DNA of 64,000 nt from Sphingomonas kaistensis (GTDB lineage: Bacteria; Pseudomonadota; Alphaproteobacteria; Sphingomonadales; Sphingomonadaceae). The translations under genes were made by a program, and so were the position numbers. Each line of letters opens with the position of its first letter. The first letter of the stretch is position 1. Under the pieces are notes generated by a model, which did not search any database, had not been told where the DNA came from, and saw only the letters and a program-made list of their open reading frames with translations. This document shows, piece by piece, positions 1 to 9,597 of this stretch. Location of the stretch: the NCBI RefSeq assembly GCF_011927725.1, contig NZ_JAATJC010000001.1:1681001-1745000 (forward strand), in the 5' to 3' direction.

Positions 1-389
1 TCGACCCGGAATTCGATCCTGCGAAACCCGGACGCGATGGCCCGGCAGATCATCATGTTCTTGATCCGCCGGTTGAATCCCGTTCCGCGCAGGGCAGGGC
101 GGTAATAAGTGAACCCGATCTCCAGCACGCGGTGGCGCTGGTCGATCCGTAGAAAACTCGACATTCCGGCGAAGACGTCGCCATCGAACAGGACAAAGGT
201 TTCCGCGTCCGGCCGGGCTAGCAGCGCGTCGATCGTGGCGTCGAAATGGGCGGGTCCGCAATCGACCGAGTAGATCGACCAGATGTCGCGATCCTCGGCG
301 CAGGCGGCCTTGAGCGCCGCTCGATAATCCTCGGTGAAGGGAAGGGCGGAGCAGCCGTCGCCCGTCATCGGCGCGGCGAGGTCGCTCAC
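1..389 (-). CDS. GNAT-family N-acetyltransferase (RimJ-like), cut by window edge
   Basis: The reading frame runs off the left edge, so only the first 129 codons are visible and the C-terminus is missing. A GTG start is chosen because it overlaps the rbfA stop codon (GTGA). An in-frame ATG seven codons later is the alternative. The visible part has the GNAT beta4 strand (IGFTYY) followed by the acetyl-CoA pyrophosphate-binding turn RGTG at residues 101-104, as in RimJ/RimL-type acetyltransferases. It would transfer an acetyl group from acetyl-CoA to an amine; the substrate cannot be told. Overlap with rbfA suggests it is the last or next gene of the rimP-infB operon. Confidence 0.7.
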   Translation of the reverse strand, partial: MSDLAAPMTGDGCSALPFTEDYRAALKAACAEDRDIWSIYSVDCGPAHFDATIDALLARPDAETFVLFDGDVFAGMSSFLRIDQRHRVLEIGFTYYRPALRGTGFNRRIKNMMICRAIASGFRRIEFRV

Positions 390-778
390 TCGTCGGTGAG
401 GTCTTGGCTGACGTGCGGGGTGCGCAGGATCTTGTCGATCTTGCCGCCCTCGTCGAAACTCTCGTCCGCCAGGAATTTCAGCTTGGCGGCATATTTAGTG
501 TTCACCCGCCGCGCGACTTCGCCTTGGAAGAAAGCGGTGTTGGTGCGGAGCGCCTTCAGCACCACCTCCTCGTCCTGCCCAAGCAGTGGCTTCACGAAGA
601 CGGTCGCGTGGCGCAGGTCCGGGCTCATCCGCACCTCGGTGACGCTGACGAGATGGCTCTGCAGCGTGGCATCATGCACGTCGCCGCGCGCCAGCACTTC
701 GCTCAGCACGTGGCGCACCTGCTCGCCGACACGAAGGAGGCGGACGGAGCGGCCTTCGGAGGACTCGGTTTTCTTCAT
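386..778 (-). CDS. rbfA: 30S ribosome-binding factor A
   Basis: RbfA binds the 30S subunit near helix 1 of 16S rRNA and helps late maturation and cold adaptation. The 130-residue protein has the family's usual length and its KH-like pattern: an N-terminal helix with [14 protein letters not shown], then [15 protein letters not shown], then a helix ending [21 protein letters not shown]. The ATG lies 36 bases after the infB stop. It is part of the rimP-nusA-ylxR-infB-rbfA operon, and its stop overlaps the next gene. In many bacteria truB follows rbfA; here a GNAT acetyltransferase does. Confidence 0.96.
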   Translation of the reverse strand: MKKTESSEGRSVRLLRVGEQVRHVLSEVLARGDVHDATLQSHLVSVTEVRMSPDLRHATVFVKPLLGQDEEVVLKALRTNTAFFQGEVARRVNTKYAAKLKFLADESFDEGGKIDKILRTPHVSQDLTDE

Positions 779-814
779 AAGAATGTCCCCTCCCGCACGC
801 GGGAGGGGTGTGAC

Positions 815-3511
815 TCAGAGGGTCCGGGCGCGCTCTTCAACCTCGAACACTTCGAGGTTGTCGCCCGCCTTGATGTCGTTGGTGTCGGCCAGCAGCACGC
901 CACACTCCAGACCGGCGATGACCTGCGCCACGTCGTCCTTGAAGCGACGCAGCGAGCTGATCGTCGTCTTGGAGACGATGACGTCCTCGCGGGTGAGACG
1001 GGCGTGGAGGCCCTTGCGGATGGTGCCTTCGAGAACCAGCAGACCGGCGGCCTTGTCGCGCTTGCCGGCCGGGAAGACTTCCTGCACGCGGGCACGGCCG
1101 ACGACCGTTTCGATGATCTCGGGCCCAAGCTCGCCCGCCATCGCACCCTTGGCCCAGTCGGTCAGGTGATAGATGACGTCGTAATAGCGCAGCTCGGTCT
1201 TGTTCCGCGCCGCGACTTCACGCGCCTTGGCATTCGGACGGACGTTGAAGCCGATGATCGGCGCGCCGGTGGCCGAGGCCAGCGTGACGTCGCTCTCGGT
1301 GATCGCGCCGACACCCGAGTTCAGGATGCGGACCTTGATCTCGTCGGTCGACAGGCGGTTTAGCGCGTTGACGATCGCTTCGGCGGAGCCCTGCACGTCG
1401 GCCTTCACCACCAGCGGGAACTCGATCACGGTGGACGCCTTGTTGGCGAACATGTTCTCGAGGCTCATCGGCGCCGCAGTGGTGCGCTTGCGGTCGAGCA
1501 GACCCTGGCGATAGGCCGCGACTTCGCGGGCCCGCGCCTCGTTCTCGACAACCGTAAGCTGATCGCCCGCCGACGGCACCGAGCCGAGGCCGAGGACCTC
1601 GACCGGCATCGAGGGACCGGCGACCTTGACCTGCTTGCCATGATCGTCGGTCATCGCCCGGACCTTGCCCGAGGCGGCGCCGACCACCAGCACGTCGCCA
1701 ACCTTGAGCGTTCCGCGCTGGACCAGCACGGTCGCCAGCGGACCGCGGCCCTTGTCGAGCTTGGCCTCGATCACCGTGCCTTCGGCGGCGCGATCGGGAT
1801 TGGCCTTGAGCTCGAGGATTTCGGCCTGCAGCGCGATGGCATCGAGCAGCCCGTCGAGGTTGGTGCCTTTGAGCGCCGACACCTCGACGTCCTGGACGTC
1901 GCCGCCTAGCTGCTCAACCACGATCTCGTGCTGCAGCAGTTCCTCGCGGACCCGCTGGGCCTTGGCCTCGGGCTTGTCGATCTTGTTGATCGCCACGATC
2001 ATCGGCACGCCGGCCGCCTTGGTGTGGTTGATCGCCTCCACCGTCTGCGGGCGCAGACCGTCGTCGGCAGCGACCACCAGCACCACGATGTCGGTGACAT
2101 TGGCACCGCGTGCCCGCATCTCCGAAAAGGCTTCGTGGCCGGGAGTGTCGAGGAAGGTGATGAGGTCGCCGCTCGGCACCTTCACCTGATAGGCGCCGAT
2201 ATGCTGGGTGATGCCGCCGGCCTCGCCAGAGGCAACGCTTGCACCGCGCAGCGCATCGAGCAGCGAGGTCTTGCCGTGGTCGACGTGGCCCATGATGGTG
2301 ACCACCGGCGGACGCGCGACGAGGGTCGCCTCGGCATCGACGTCGGCGGCGGTATCGATGTCGATATCGCTGTCGCTGACGCGCTTGATGTTGTGCCCGA
2401 ATTCGGTGACCAGCAGCTCTGCCGTATCCTGGTCGATGCTCTGGTTGACGGTCACCGGGGTGCCCATCTTGAACAGTGCCTTGACCAGGTCGGCGGCCTT
2501 TTCGGCCATGCGGTTGGCAAGCTCACCGACGGTGATGCTGTCGGGCACCACCACGTCGCGGACCTGCTTCTCGCGCGGACCGGACTGGGCGTAGGCACGC
2601 TTTTCCTTTTCGCGCGCCCGGCGAAGGGCGGCGAGGCTGCGCGAGCGGTCGTCGTCGCCGGCGAGGGCGCGGGTGACCGTAAGCTTGCCCGAATGGCGAC
2701 GGTCGTCACCGCGCGCACCAGCGCCGGCACGTGCCGGACGAGCCGGTTCGGGACGGCGTGACGGCGAAGCGCTGCTGCCGCCGCCACCGCTGGCGGGAGC
2801 GGATTGCTGCGCCGGTGCGGACTGCTGGGCCTGCGCCTGGGGTTGCGGCCGGGGAGGGGGAGGCGGAGGCCGGCGGACCGGCTGGAACATCTGGCCCGGA
2901 CGCGACGCCACCGTACGCGGCGCTGCGGCCTCGGGGGCCGGTGCCTGAGGCTCGGCGGCGGGCGTCGCAGCCGGTTCGGCGGCGGCGGCTGCGGTAGCCG
3001 CGGCATCAGCCTCGTCGGCGGCGCGCGCGGCTTCCTCGATCCGGCGCTTGGCGTCTTCCTCGGCCTGGCGGGCGGCGTCTTCCTCAGCCTTGCGGCGGTC
3101 CTCGGCGCGCTTCTTCTCGTCCTCGGTCGCGTTGAGCTTGGCCTGCTCCTCACGGCGGCGAGCATCCTCGAGCGCGCTCATGCGGGCTTCCTCGGCCTCG
3201 CGCATCTGCCGCGCCACCATCTCCTTGCGGGCGGTGATGTCGTCGGCGCTCGACCGCTTGGGAGCGGCCGGAGCCGGAGCAGGCGCAGCCGGACGGGCCG
3301 GGGCCGGGGCGGGCGCTGCGGCTTCGGGCTCGGGCGCGGCAACGGGCGCTTCGCCCGGCCGGCCAAGGATGCGGCGCTTCTTGACCTCGACCACTACCGT
3401 GTTCGAGCGGCCATGGCTGAAGCTCTGCTTGACCTTGCCAGTCTCAACCGTACGCTTGATGCCCAGCGGCGGCCGGGTACCCAGCTTCGGCTTGTCGGTC
3501 TGGTCGCTCAT
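815..3511 (-). CDS. infB: Translation initiation factor IF-2
   Basis: IF-2 is the GTPase that brings fMet-tRNA to the 30S initiation complex and promotes subunit joining. The 898-residue protein begins with an IF2-associated segment ([19 protein letters not shown]). A long low-complexity part follows at about residues 55-290, rich in Ala, Pro, Glu and Arg, with a charged coiled-coil-like stretch and a proline run. The GTPase domain has G1 GHVDHGKTS near residue 405, G3 DTPGHEAF and G4 NKID. The C-terminal IF2 domains II-IV follow, with the conserved VVKADVQGS start. It sits 11 bases downstream of the ylxR stop. Confidence 0.98.
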   Translation of the reverse strand: MSDQTDKPKLGTRPPLGIKRTVETGKVKQSFSHGRSNTVVVEVKKRRILGRPGEAPVAAPEPEAAAPAPAPARPAAPAPAPAAPKRSSADDITARKEMVARQMREAEEARMSALEDARRREEQAKLNATEDEKKRAEDRRKAEEDAARQAEEDAKRRIEEAARAADEADAAATAAAAAEPAATPAAEPQAPAPEAAAPRTVASRPGQMFQPVRRPPPPPPRPQPQAQAQQSAPAQQSAPASGGGGSSASPSRRPEPARPARAGAGARGDDRRHSGKLTVTRALAGDDDRSRSLAALRRAREKEKRAYAQSGPREKQVRDVVVPDSITVGELANRMAEKAADLVKALFKMGTPVTVNQSIDQDTAELLVTEFGHNIKRVSDSDIDIDTAADVDAEATLVARPPVVTIMGHVDHGKTSLLDALRGASVASGEAGGITQHIGAYQVKVPSGDLITFLDTPGHEAFSEMRARGANVTDIVVLVVAADDGLRPQTVEAINHTKAAGVPMIVAINKIDKPEAKAQRVREELLQHEIVVEQLGGDVQDVEVSALKGTNLDGLLDAIALQAEILELKANPDRAAEGTVIEAKLDKGRGPLATVLVQRGTLKVGDVLVVGAASGKVRAMTDDHGKQVKVAGPSMPVEVLGLGSVPSAGDQLTVVENEARAREVAAYRQGLLDRKRTTAAPMSLENMFANKASTVIEFPLVVKADVQGSAEAIVNALNRLSTDEIKVRILNSGVGAITESDVTLASATGAPIIGFNVRPNAKAREVAARNKTELRYYDVIYHLTDWAKGAMAGELGPEIIETVVGRARVQEVFPAGKRDKAAGLLVLEGTIRKGLHARLTREDVIVSKTTISSLRRFKDDVAQVIAGLECGVLLADTNDIKAGDNLEVFEVEERARTL

Positions 3512-3522
3512 AAATTCCTTAT

Positions 3523-4356
3523 CTACTCGTCGTCAGCAAGGGGTTGACCAACGACGTCGTCGCCGCGGCCTAGCCCAGCAGTTCCTACAATGAAAGCACG
3601 CCAGCGGGTCAGTGCTGCAAGCACGCGCGCGGCCGCTCCCGGGTCGGTCAGGGCCACATGTACCACATTTTCCCGTCCCAGCGCCATGCTCAAGATGGTG
3701 CGTTCGACCGGGATTTCCAAGCCGTGCCGGTGGCCCAGCTCTTCCGAGCCTCCGACCCGCCATGCCTGGTCGAGCTTGCGACGCCCGTCGGGGCCGGCAT
3801 CGGCGGCATAGAGCAAGGCCCTGACCTTGCCGCCGCGTGCAGCCTGTTCGACCCGGTCGGAGCCGGTGATCAGTGTGCCTGAACGTGCCTCCATGCCCAG
3901 CCGGTCAAGCGTCGCGCGGGCGAGCGCCTGCTCGATGCGGTCGGGAAGGTCGGACGCAATCTCGAGCGCCTGCGTCTTGAACGCGCGTGACAGGGCACCG
4001 CGCAGCTTGCCCTTGGCGAGGGCAGTCGCAAGCTCCTCCCTGCCGACCCCGATCCATGCCCCGCGTCCCGGCGCCTTGGCGCGGACGTCGGGATGGACCT
4101 GTCCGTCGGGTCCGAGGACAAGACGGATCAGCTCCGCCTTGTCGGCGGTCCGGCGGGTGAGAACGCAGGTGCGCTGCGGCGAATGACGAGACTCGGTCTC
4201 CGAGGTGGCCTCGATGGCCTCATACTCAGGGCGCGACTCGTCATCCGTGCCGAGCGGGGTCGACGCACGTCCAGGCGACGGGTCCTCGACCCCGGGAAGG
4301 CTCCCGGGGCCATCGGTGGCTTGAGCGCCTAGCGGATCATTGCGAGGTGTCCGCAT
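3523..4356 (-). CDS. ylxR: YlxR-family (DUF448) RNA-binding protein with L7Ae-like C-terminal domain
   Basis: The protein has 277 residues if started at the ATG inside the last codons of nusA (20 bp overlap). The frame is open further upstream, but that part is antisense-free shadow of nusA. After about 60 poorly conserved residues comes the DUF448 core: RTCVLTRR, then AELIRLV, then a GRGAWIG turn. A ribosomal L7Ae-like RNA-binding region follows from about residue 170 (SGTLITGSDRVEQAARGGKV). This two-domain form between nusA and infB is typical of alphaproteobacteria. The exact role is unknown; the location implies ribosome or transcription-complex work. Confidence 0.9.
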   Translation of the reverse strand: MRTPRNDPLGAQATDGPGSLPGVEDPSPGRASTPLGTDDESRPEYEAIEATSETESRHSPQRTCVLTRRTADKAELIRLVLGPDGQVHPDVRAKAPGRGAWIGVGREELATALAKGKLRGALSRAFKTQALEIASDLPDRIEQALARATLDRLGMEARSGTLITGSDRVEQAARGGKVRALLYAADAGPDGRRKLDQAWRVGGSEELGHRHGLEIPVERTILSMALGRENVVHVALTDPGAAARVLAALTRWRAFIVGTAGLGRGDDVVGQPLADDE

Positions 4357-5986
4357 CAACGGCCTCCTCGCTTGCGGGCTCGGAAGCCTCGTCGGTCGCT
4401 TCGTCCTCGAACCAGTGGGCGCGGGCGGCCATGATGATCTCGTTGCCCTGCTCTTCGGACAGGCCGTATTCGGCGAGGATCCCGCCCTTGTCCTCGGCCC
4501 GCTGCGGCGCATTCTCGGCGCGGCGGCGCGGCTCGGGCCGCTTCTTCTGGACGAGTTCGTCGGTGGCCAGGTCGGCAAGGTCGTCGAGGGTCAGGATCTT
4601 GGCCTTGCCCAGCGTCACCAGCATCTGCTCGGTGAGGTGCGGCAGTTCGGCCAGCGCGTCCTCGACGCCAAGGCCGCGGCGTTCTTCGCGCGAAGCAGCC
4701 TCACGGCGCTCCAGCGCTTCGGAGGCGCGCTCCTGCAGCTCGGTCGCGATGTCGTCGTCGAGGCCCTCGATCGAAGCGATTTCGTCGGCTTCGACGTAGG
4801 CGACTTCCTCAAGGCTGGTGAAGCCTTCGGCGACCAGCAGCTGAGCAAGCGTCTCGTCAACGTCCAGTTCGTTCTGGAACATCTCGGAGCGCTCGATGAA
4901 CTCCTTCTGGCGCTTCTCGGAGGCGTCGGCCTCGGTCAGGATGTCGATCTGCGAGCTTGTCAGCTGCGAGGCGAGGCGGACGTTCTGGCCGCGGCGGCCG
5001 ATTGCCAGGCTGAGCTGGTCGTCGGGGACCACCACTTCGATCCGGCCTTCTTCCTCGTCGATCACGACGCGGGCGACGGTGGCTGGCTGGAGCGCGTTGA
5101 CGACGAAGGTCGCGGTGTCCTCGCTCCACGGGATGATGTCGATCTTCTCGCCCTGCATTTCCTGCACGACGGCCTGCACGCGGCTGCCCTTCATGCCGAC
5201 GCAGGCGCCGACCGGGTCGATCGAGCTGTCATAGCTGATGACGCCGATCTTGGCGCGGCTGCCCGGATCGCGGGCGGCGGCCTTGATCTCGATGATGCCG
5301 TCGTAGATTTCCGGCACTTCCTGCGCGAACAGCTTCTTCATGAAGTCGGGGTGCGCGCGGCTGAGGAAGATCTGCGGGCCGCGGGTTTCGCGGGCAACGC
5401 GCAGGATCAGGCTGCGGACGCGATCGCCGACGCGGTGCATTTCGCGGGGGATCTGCGCGTCGCGGCGGATCACGCCTTCGGCGCGGCCGAGGTCGACGAC
5501 CACGTGGCCGAATTCGACCCGCTTGACGACACCGGTGATGATCTCGCCGACGCGGTCCTTGAATTCCTCGAACTGGCGCTCGCGCTCGGCGTCGCGGACC
5601 TTCTGAAAGATGACCTGCTTGGCGGCCTGGGCGGCGATGCGGCCGAATTCGATCGGGGGCAGCGGATCGACGATGAAGTCGCCCACGGCGGCATCGGCCT
5701 TGAGCTTCTGCGCGCCCTTGAGGTCGATCTGCTTGTAATAATCCTCAGGCGCTTCCTCGACCACCTCGACGACGCGCCACAGGCGGAGGTCGCCCGACTG
5801 CGGGTCGAGCTTGGCGCGGATGTCGTTCTCCTGGCCGTAGCGGGCGCGGGCGGCGCGCTGGATCGCGTCTTCCATCGCCTCGATGACGATGCCGCGATCG
5901 ATCAGCTTCTCGCGCGCGACGCTGTCGGCGATGGCGAGCAGCTCGGCGCGGTTGGCCGTTGCAGCGGCAGGAGCGGCGGTAGCCAT
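4337..5986 (-). CDS. nusA: Transcription termination/antitermination factor NusA
   Basis: NusA binds RNA polymerase and modulates pausing, termination and antitermination. The 549 residues show the N-terminal polymerase-binding domain (LLAIADSVAREKLIDRG), an S1 domain (GVVKRVEFGHVVVDLGRAEG), two KH domains (DPVGACVGMKGSRVQAV, then LAIGRRGQNVRLA) and an acidic C-terminal region with helix-hairpin-helix-like repeats (MLVTLGKAKILTLDDLADL). The ATG lies three bases after the rimP stop, so the two are probably translationally linked. The end overlaps ylxR. Confidence 0.98.
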   Translation of the reverse strand: MATAAPAAATANRAELLAIADSVAREKLIDRGIVIEAMEDAIQRAARARYGQENDIRAKLDPQSGDLRLWRVVEVVEEAPEDYYKQIDLKGAQKLKADAAVGDFIVDPLPPIEFGRIAAQAAKQVIFQKVRDAERERQFEEFKDRVGEIITGVVKRVEFGHVVVDLGRAEGVIRRDAQIPREMHRVGDRVRSLILRVARETRGPQIFLSRAHPDFMKKLFAQEVPEIYDGIIEIKAAARDPGSRAKIGVISYDSSIDPVGACVGMKGSRVQAVVQEMQGEKIDIIPWSEDTATFVVNALQPATVARVVIDEEEGRIEVVVPDDQLSLAIGRRGQNVRLASQLTSSQIDILTEADASEKRQKEFIERSEMFQNELDVDETLAQLLVAEGFTSLEEVAYVEADEIASIEGLDDDIATELQERASEALERREAASREERRGLGVEDALAELPHLTEQMLVTLGKAKILTLDDLADLATDELVQKKRPEPRRRAENAPQRAEDKGGILAEYGLSEEQGNEIIMAARAHWFEDEATDEASEPASEEAVDADTSQ

Positions 5987-5989
5987 GTC

Positions 5990-6526
5990 TTACTCTTCCT
6001 CTTGGGGTTCTAGTTCGTCGGCGCCCTCGGTCGAGAGCGGCTGGGTAGCGGCGATCAGGCGGTCGGTCAGCAGCAGCTTGGCCGAATGGATGGCATCGAA
6101 CGGGATGCGGCGGTCGCCCTGCGAGCCCGAGATCGAGACGACGTCGCCGTCGACCGCGAGGATGTCCCCGGTCACCTGCTTGGCGCCCTCGACTTCGCGG
6201 GCGAGCTTCAGGCGCGCCTCGTGGCCTTGCCAGTCGCTGTAATCCTTGAGCCGGGTCAGCGGGCGGTCGATGCCGGGCGAGCTGACCTCGAGCCGGTAAG
6301 CGTCGTCGATCGGGTCCTCGCCCGCCGCTTCAAGCGCATCGAGTCGCTCCGACACACGCCGCGAAAGCGCCTCGCAATCAGCGATGGTGAGCTGGCGGGT
6401 GTCCGGCCGCTCGGCCATGATCTGGAGCGTCGGATCGGACTTGCCGCCGATCATGGCCACGCGCACGAGGTCGAAGCCGAGCGCATTGGCCTCGGTTTCG
6501 ATCAGGTCGTGAAGCTTTTGGTTCAT
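5990..6526 (-). CDS. rimP: Ribosome maturation factor RimP
   Basis: RimP is needed for 30S subunit assembly. The 178-residue protein shows the family core YRLEVSSPGIDRPLT and a C-terminal SH3-like domain (VTGDILAVDGDVVSI). A GGGAG ribosome-binding sequence lies four bases before the ATG. It is the first gene of the rimP-nusA-ylxR-infB-rbfA operon and follows a 120-base gap holding a likely promoter. The C-terminal tail is acidic (TEGADELEPQEEE). Confidence 0.96.
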   Translation of the reverse strand: MNQKLHDLIETEANALGFDLVRVAMIGGKSDPTLQIMAERPDTRQLTIADCEALSRRVSERLDALEAAGEDPIDDAYRLEVSSPGIDRPLTRLKDYSDWQGHEARLKLAREVEGAKQVTGDILAVDGDVVSISGSQGDRRIPFDAIHSAKLLLTDRLIAATQPLSTEGADELEPQEEE

Positions 6527-6556
6527 GCGGCTCCCGGATGTTCAAGCCCCCTCGGA

Positions 6557-6577
6557 CCGCCGCGGGAACCCGGGCGG
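6557..6577. other. GC-rich inverted repeat in the rimP leader
   Basis: Arms 6557-6566 and 6569-6577 are complementary apart from one bulged base, about 30 bases before the rimP start codon and downstream of the predicted promoter. It would fold in the 5' leader of the operon mRNA. A role in autoregulation, for example by NusA, is only inference. Confidence 0.3.
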
Positions 6578-6612
6578 CCTCGCCAGCATCAACGATGTGA
6601 GGAGGAAGGCTC

Positions 6613-6641
6613 TTTATAGGAGCAAGCCGTCGCCGGCGCAA
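6613..6641 (-). promoter_or_regulatory. Likely sigma-70-type promoter of the rimP-infB operon
   Basis: Read on the minus strand there is a TTGCGC -35 element (6636-6641), a 17-base spacer and a TATAAA -10 element (6613-6618), about 87 bases before the rimP start. It is the best match to a housekeeping promoter in this 120-base gap between rimP and the gtrA-like gene. Confidence 0.6.
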
Positions 6642-6646
6642 CCGTC

Positions 6647-7084
6647 TCAGTGCGCCTTGAACACCCAGTAGCGGTTGAGGAGGAAGCTGAGGATGGGGGT
6701 GGCCGCCATCATCAGCGGTACCGGGGCATAGGACGACAGGCCGAACTGCTTCACTGTCAGCCAGATCCAGAAGGTATTGATCCCGAACGCCACGCCGGAA
6801 GCCGCGAGGAATCGGCCGAGCTGGAACGTCTCGCTGTCCTTGCGGCCGTCCTTGAAGCTCCACCGGCTGTGGATGGTGTAGCCGGCGAGAAGTCCGCCCG
6901 CCGTGCTTCCGACGTTGGCGAGGTATGGGCTGATGTGTCTCGACACCAGAACCGAGTAGATGGTCGCCGCAAACCAGGTCACCAGCAGGCCGGCGATGAT
7001 GTAGCGGATCAGCTGGCGCGAGGCGGGGTGGGCGAGCAATGCCTGTGCCCGTCGCGCATGACCGGCCATCAATGGTCGAAGCAT
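6647..7084 (-). CDS. GtrA-family membrane protein (polyprenyl-phosphate sugar flippase-like)
   Basis: A 145-residue protein with four predicted membrane helices and the GtrA/DPMS signature: RYIIAGLLVTWF near the start, then NVGSTAGGLLAGYTIHSRWSF, and FLLNRYWVFKAH at the C-terminus. GtrA proteins are thought to flip polyprenyl-phosphate-linked sugars across the inner membrane. The ATG shares one base with the stop codon of the GT2 gene upstream (TGATG), so the pair is translationally coupled. A TTG one codon earlier is possible. Confidence 0.9.
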   Translation of the reverse strand: MLRPLMAGHARRAQALLAHPASRQLIRYIIAGLLVTWFAATIYSVLVSRHISPYLANVGSTAGGLLAGYTIHSRWSFKDGRKDSETFQLGRFLAASGVAFGINTFWIWLTVKQFGLSSYAPVPLMMAATPILSFLLNRYWVFKAH

Positions 7085-7899
7085 CAAGCGTCCTCAGCGA
7101 CCATTGCTGCCGGAGCCGCGATGGTGCGACCGGCGCTGACCGACTTGGGCAGGCGTTCCTTGCTGGTGAACAGCTCGGACGAGGTCAGGCCCATCTTGCA
7201 CAGGCGATACAGGAAGGCGGTGCCGAGCACGCCGAAGCCGTAGGTGCAGCTGCGGCGGAAATTGATGCTCGAGGCTTCCTCGAAATAACGGGTGGGGCAG
7301 CTGATCTCGCCGATCTGGAAATCCTTCCACATCGTCTGCGCGATCATCTGGTTGTCGAACACGAAGTCGTCCGAACAGGCCGGAAGCGCGAGCGTTTCCA
7401 GCACGTCGCGGCTCCACGCCCGATAGCCGGTGTGATATTCCGACAGCTTGGCGCCCATCAGCAGGTTCTGCAGCGCGGTCAGGCAGCGGTTGGCGACATA
7501 TTTGTAGAGCGGCATTCCGCCCGCCAGCGCGCCGTTGCCGAGGATTCGCGAGGCGAACACCGCGTCGTAATGGCCAGACGCGATCATGCCCGCCATCGCC
7601 GGGACCAGCTTGGGGCTGTACTGGTAATCGGGGTGGAGCATGATGACGATGTCGGCGCCGCGCTCCAGCGCGATGGTGTAGCAGGTCTTCTGATTGCCGC
7701 CGTAGCCGCGATTGTCCTTGTGGGTGGCGGTAAAGATGCCGAGTTCGCGGGCAAGGGCCGAGGTGCGGTCCTTGCTGCAATCGTCGACCAGGATCACATC
7801 GTCGACGATGGTGAAGTCGATCTCGTTGTAGGTCCGCTCCAGGGTCCGGTCAGCGTTGTAGGCCGGAAGGACGACGGCTACCCTCTTCCCATTGATCAC
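7084..7899 (-). CDS. Family 2 glycosyltransferase, GtrB/DPM1-like
   Basis: A cytoplasmic GT-A enzyme, likely moving a sugar from a nucleotide donor to polyprenyl phosphate. The GTG start at 7899 is chosen because AGGAGA lies seven to eight bases upstream; the frame is open 25 codons further but lacks a better start. The 271 residues show [10 protein letters not shown] at the N-terminus, the [12 protein letters not shown] donor site, HPDYQYSP as the second Asp site, and [11 protein letters not shown], typical of GtrB-like enzymes. Unlike GtrB it shows no clear C-terminal membrane helices. It is paired with gtrA-like 6647-7084. Confidence 0.85.
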   Translation of the reverse strand: MINGKRVAVVLPAYNADRTLERTYNEIDFTIVDDVILVDDCSKDRTSALARELGIFTATHKDNRGYGGNQKTCYTIALERGADIVIMLHPDYQYSPKLVPAMAGMIASGHYDAVFASRILGNGALAGGMPLYKYVANRCLTALQNLLMGAKLSEYHTGYRAWSRDVLETLALPACSDDFVFDNQMIAQTMWKDFQIGEISCPTRYFEEASSINFRRSCTYGFGVLGTAFLYRLCKMGLTSSELFTSKERLPKSVSAGRTIAAPAAMVAEDA

Positions 7900-7956
7900 G
7901 AAAACTGTCTCCTGAACCTCGTGCGGGCCGTAACCATCGCGCAGGAAGGTTAATGG

Positions 7957-7970
7957 AAGCGTAAACGCTT
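7957..7970. promoter_or_regulatory. Small inverted repeat in the divergent GT2 / GT-C intergenic region
   Basis: AAGCG-TAAA-CGCTT forms a 5-bp inverted repeat with a 4-base spacer. It is in the 134-base gap between the GT2 gene (minus) and the first GT-C-like gene (plus). On the minus strand, TTGCAA (-35-like) overlaps it and TTAACC follows. It could be a shared operator; this is weak evidence. Confidence 0.3.
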
Positions 7971-8033
7971 GCAAGAAAAGCGCTAGGTTGGGAAGAGCGG
8001 CAGGCCGATGGGGCGGCTACGGGTGGGGAAAGC

Positions 8034-9593
8034 GTGACGGGCAGAGTGGATGGGTGGCTCCGACAGCCGCTGCTGGCGGAGCGGGCCACTTCGGAAAATC
8101 GCCGGATTCGGTGGATCCTGTTCCTCGTCTGGCTGGCAATCACCCTCGCCATCGCGGTCAACCACGTGCCGTGGCGCGACGAGGCGCGGGCCTGGTCGCT
8201 GACTCTGATGGGCGGGTCATGGCCCGAGATGTTCCGCGCCGTCCAGGGCGAGGGCCACCCCTTCCTGTGGTACATCCTGCTGCGCGCCGGGCACGACCTG
8301 TTCGGAGCGCCAGAGGTGCTGCGGGTGACGGGCCTCGTGATCGGGATCGCGGCGGTCGCGCTGCTGGTGCTTTGCGGACCGTTCCGGATCGGCATGCTGG
8401 CGCTGCTGATCTTCAGCCTGCACCTCGGCTTCGAATATGCGGTGCTGGCCCGCAACTACGGCATCTCCGCGCTGATCATGCTGGTGATCGCTGCCTTCTG
8501 GCCGCGGATCCGGGACAGCCTGTGGCTCGGCGTGCTGCTTGTCCTGCTCTGCAATACCAACGTGCCGAGCGTCTTCCTCGCCGGCAGCTTCGCCTTCTAT
8601 CGCATGATCGAACTGTACGAGGCACAGCCCAGCCTGAAGGCCCCCGAATGGCGGCGCTGGATCCTCAACGTGGTGTTGCTGCTGGTCGGCACCTTGCTCT
8701 GCTTCCTCGCGGTCTATCCGCCCGCCAACGACGGCGCGGCCAATGCCGCCGCAGTGCCGTTCACATGGCTCAATCTGTTCGGGGCGCTGTTCACCTCGGT
8801 GCGATCGTTCATGGCGATCGGCTTCGGCAGCGGGTCCTTGTTCGGGCCGTTGGTGGTCTTCCTCAGCCTGCTGATCTTCCTCGACCGCCGCAAGGCGCTG
8901 GCCACCGCCCTCCTGGCGCTGGTCTGCCTCAAGCTGTTCTTCTTCTTCGTCTATCCCGGCTACTACCGACATTCGTCCTTGTTCTTCATCTTCATGATCG
9001 CGCTGGCCTGGATCGAGGCCGACAAGGGCTGGGTCCGCGAGTGGAAGACTGAAAAGCCGCGGCTGGCGCTGATGGTCGGAACCACCGCCTTCACCATCCT
9101 GATGGCGATGCAGACCACGCGCTACCTGCGCTACCCGATCGAGAACCTGATCTCCGGCAGACCCTATTCGCACGCCGCCGACCTTGCCCGGATCATGGCC
9201 CGGCCCGAGCTTCGCGGCGCGATGCTGATGATCGACCCCGACACGATGGGCGAATCGGTCGTCTATCAGACCGACCGGCCCTACTGGCTGATCCGCCAGG
9301 ACCGCCCGGGCCGGATCACGCCCTTGTCGCTGTCCGGCAACAAGCGGCTGACGCTCGACCGGCTGCTGCAACAGGCGCAGGCAGTCAGCGCGCGGACCGG
9401 GCGGCCGGTCGTGATCGCCCTGGCGCTCGATCTTGAGAAGACCCGGTCGGGTGCCTACGACATGATGTACAAGGACTACACGTTGCTGACGCCCGGCAGT
9501 GTCGACCGCTTCAAGGCGGCGACGCGCAAGGTGGCTTCGCTGCGGCGGGGCGGGGGCGACGAGGAGTATGACGTTTATATCTACCCCCGCTGA
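8034..9593 (+). CDS. GT-C-like integral membrane glycosyltransferase, copy 1
   Basis: A 519-residue membrane protein starting at GTG with GGGGAA just upstream. The first membrane helix (about 26-46) is followed by HVPWRDEARAW with Asp49-Glu50, which resembles the acidic motif of the first periplasmic loop of GT39/GT83 (PMT, ArnT) enzymes. About ten more hydrophobic helices run to residue 360. The last 150 residues are soluble and end in DEEYDVYIYPR. Such enzymes use polyprenyl-phosphate sugars as donors, which fits the divergent GT2/GtrA pair. The acceptor is unknown. The next gene is a paralogue. Confidence 0.7.
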   Translation: MTGRVDGWLRQPLLAERATSENRRIRWILFLVWLAITLAIAVNHVPWRDEARAWSLTLMGGSWPEMFRAVQGEGHPFLWYILLRAGHDLFGAPEVLRVTGLVIGIAAVALLVLCGPFRIGMLALLIFSLHLGFEYAVLARNYGISALIMLVIAAFWPRIRDSLWLGVLLVLLCNTNVPSVFLAGSFAFYRMIELYEAQPSLKAPEWRRWILNVVLLLVGTLLCFLAVYPPANDGAANAAAVPFTWLNLFGALFTSVRSFMAIGFGSGSLFGPLVVFLSLLIFLDRRKALATALLALVCLKLFFFFVYPGYYRHSSLFFIFMIALAWIEADKGWVREWKTEKPRLALMVGTTAFTILMAMQTTRYLRYPIENLISGRPYSHAADLARIMARPELRGAMLMIDPDTMGESVVYQTDRPYWLIRQDRPGRITPLSLSGNKRLTLDRLLQQAQAVSARTGRPVVIALALDLEKTRSGAYDMMYKDYTLLTPGSVDRFKAATRKVASLRRGGGDEEYDVYIYPR

Positions 9594-9597
9594 GACT

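Noticed and set aside
4340..6013. A 557-residue plus-strand frame over nusA
   Set aside because: Complete antisense of nusA, with biased Asp, Leu and Val composition and no motif.
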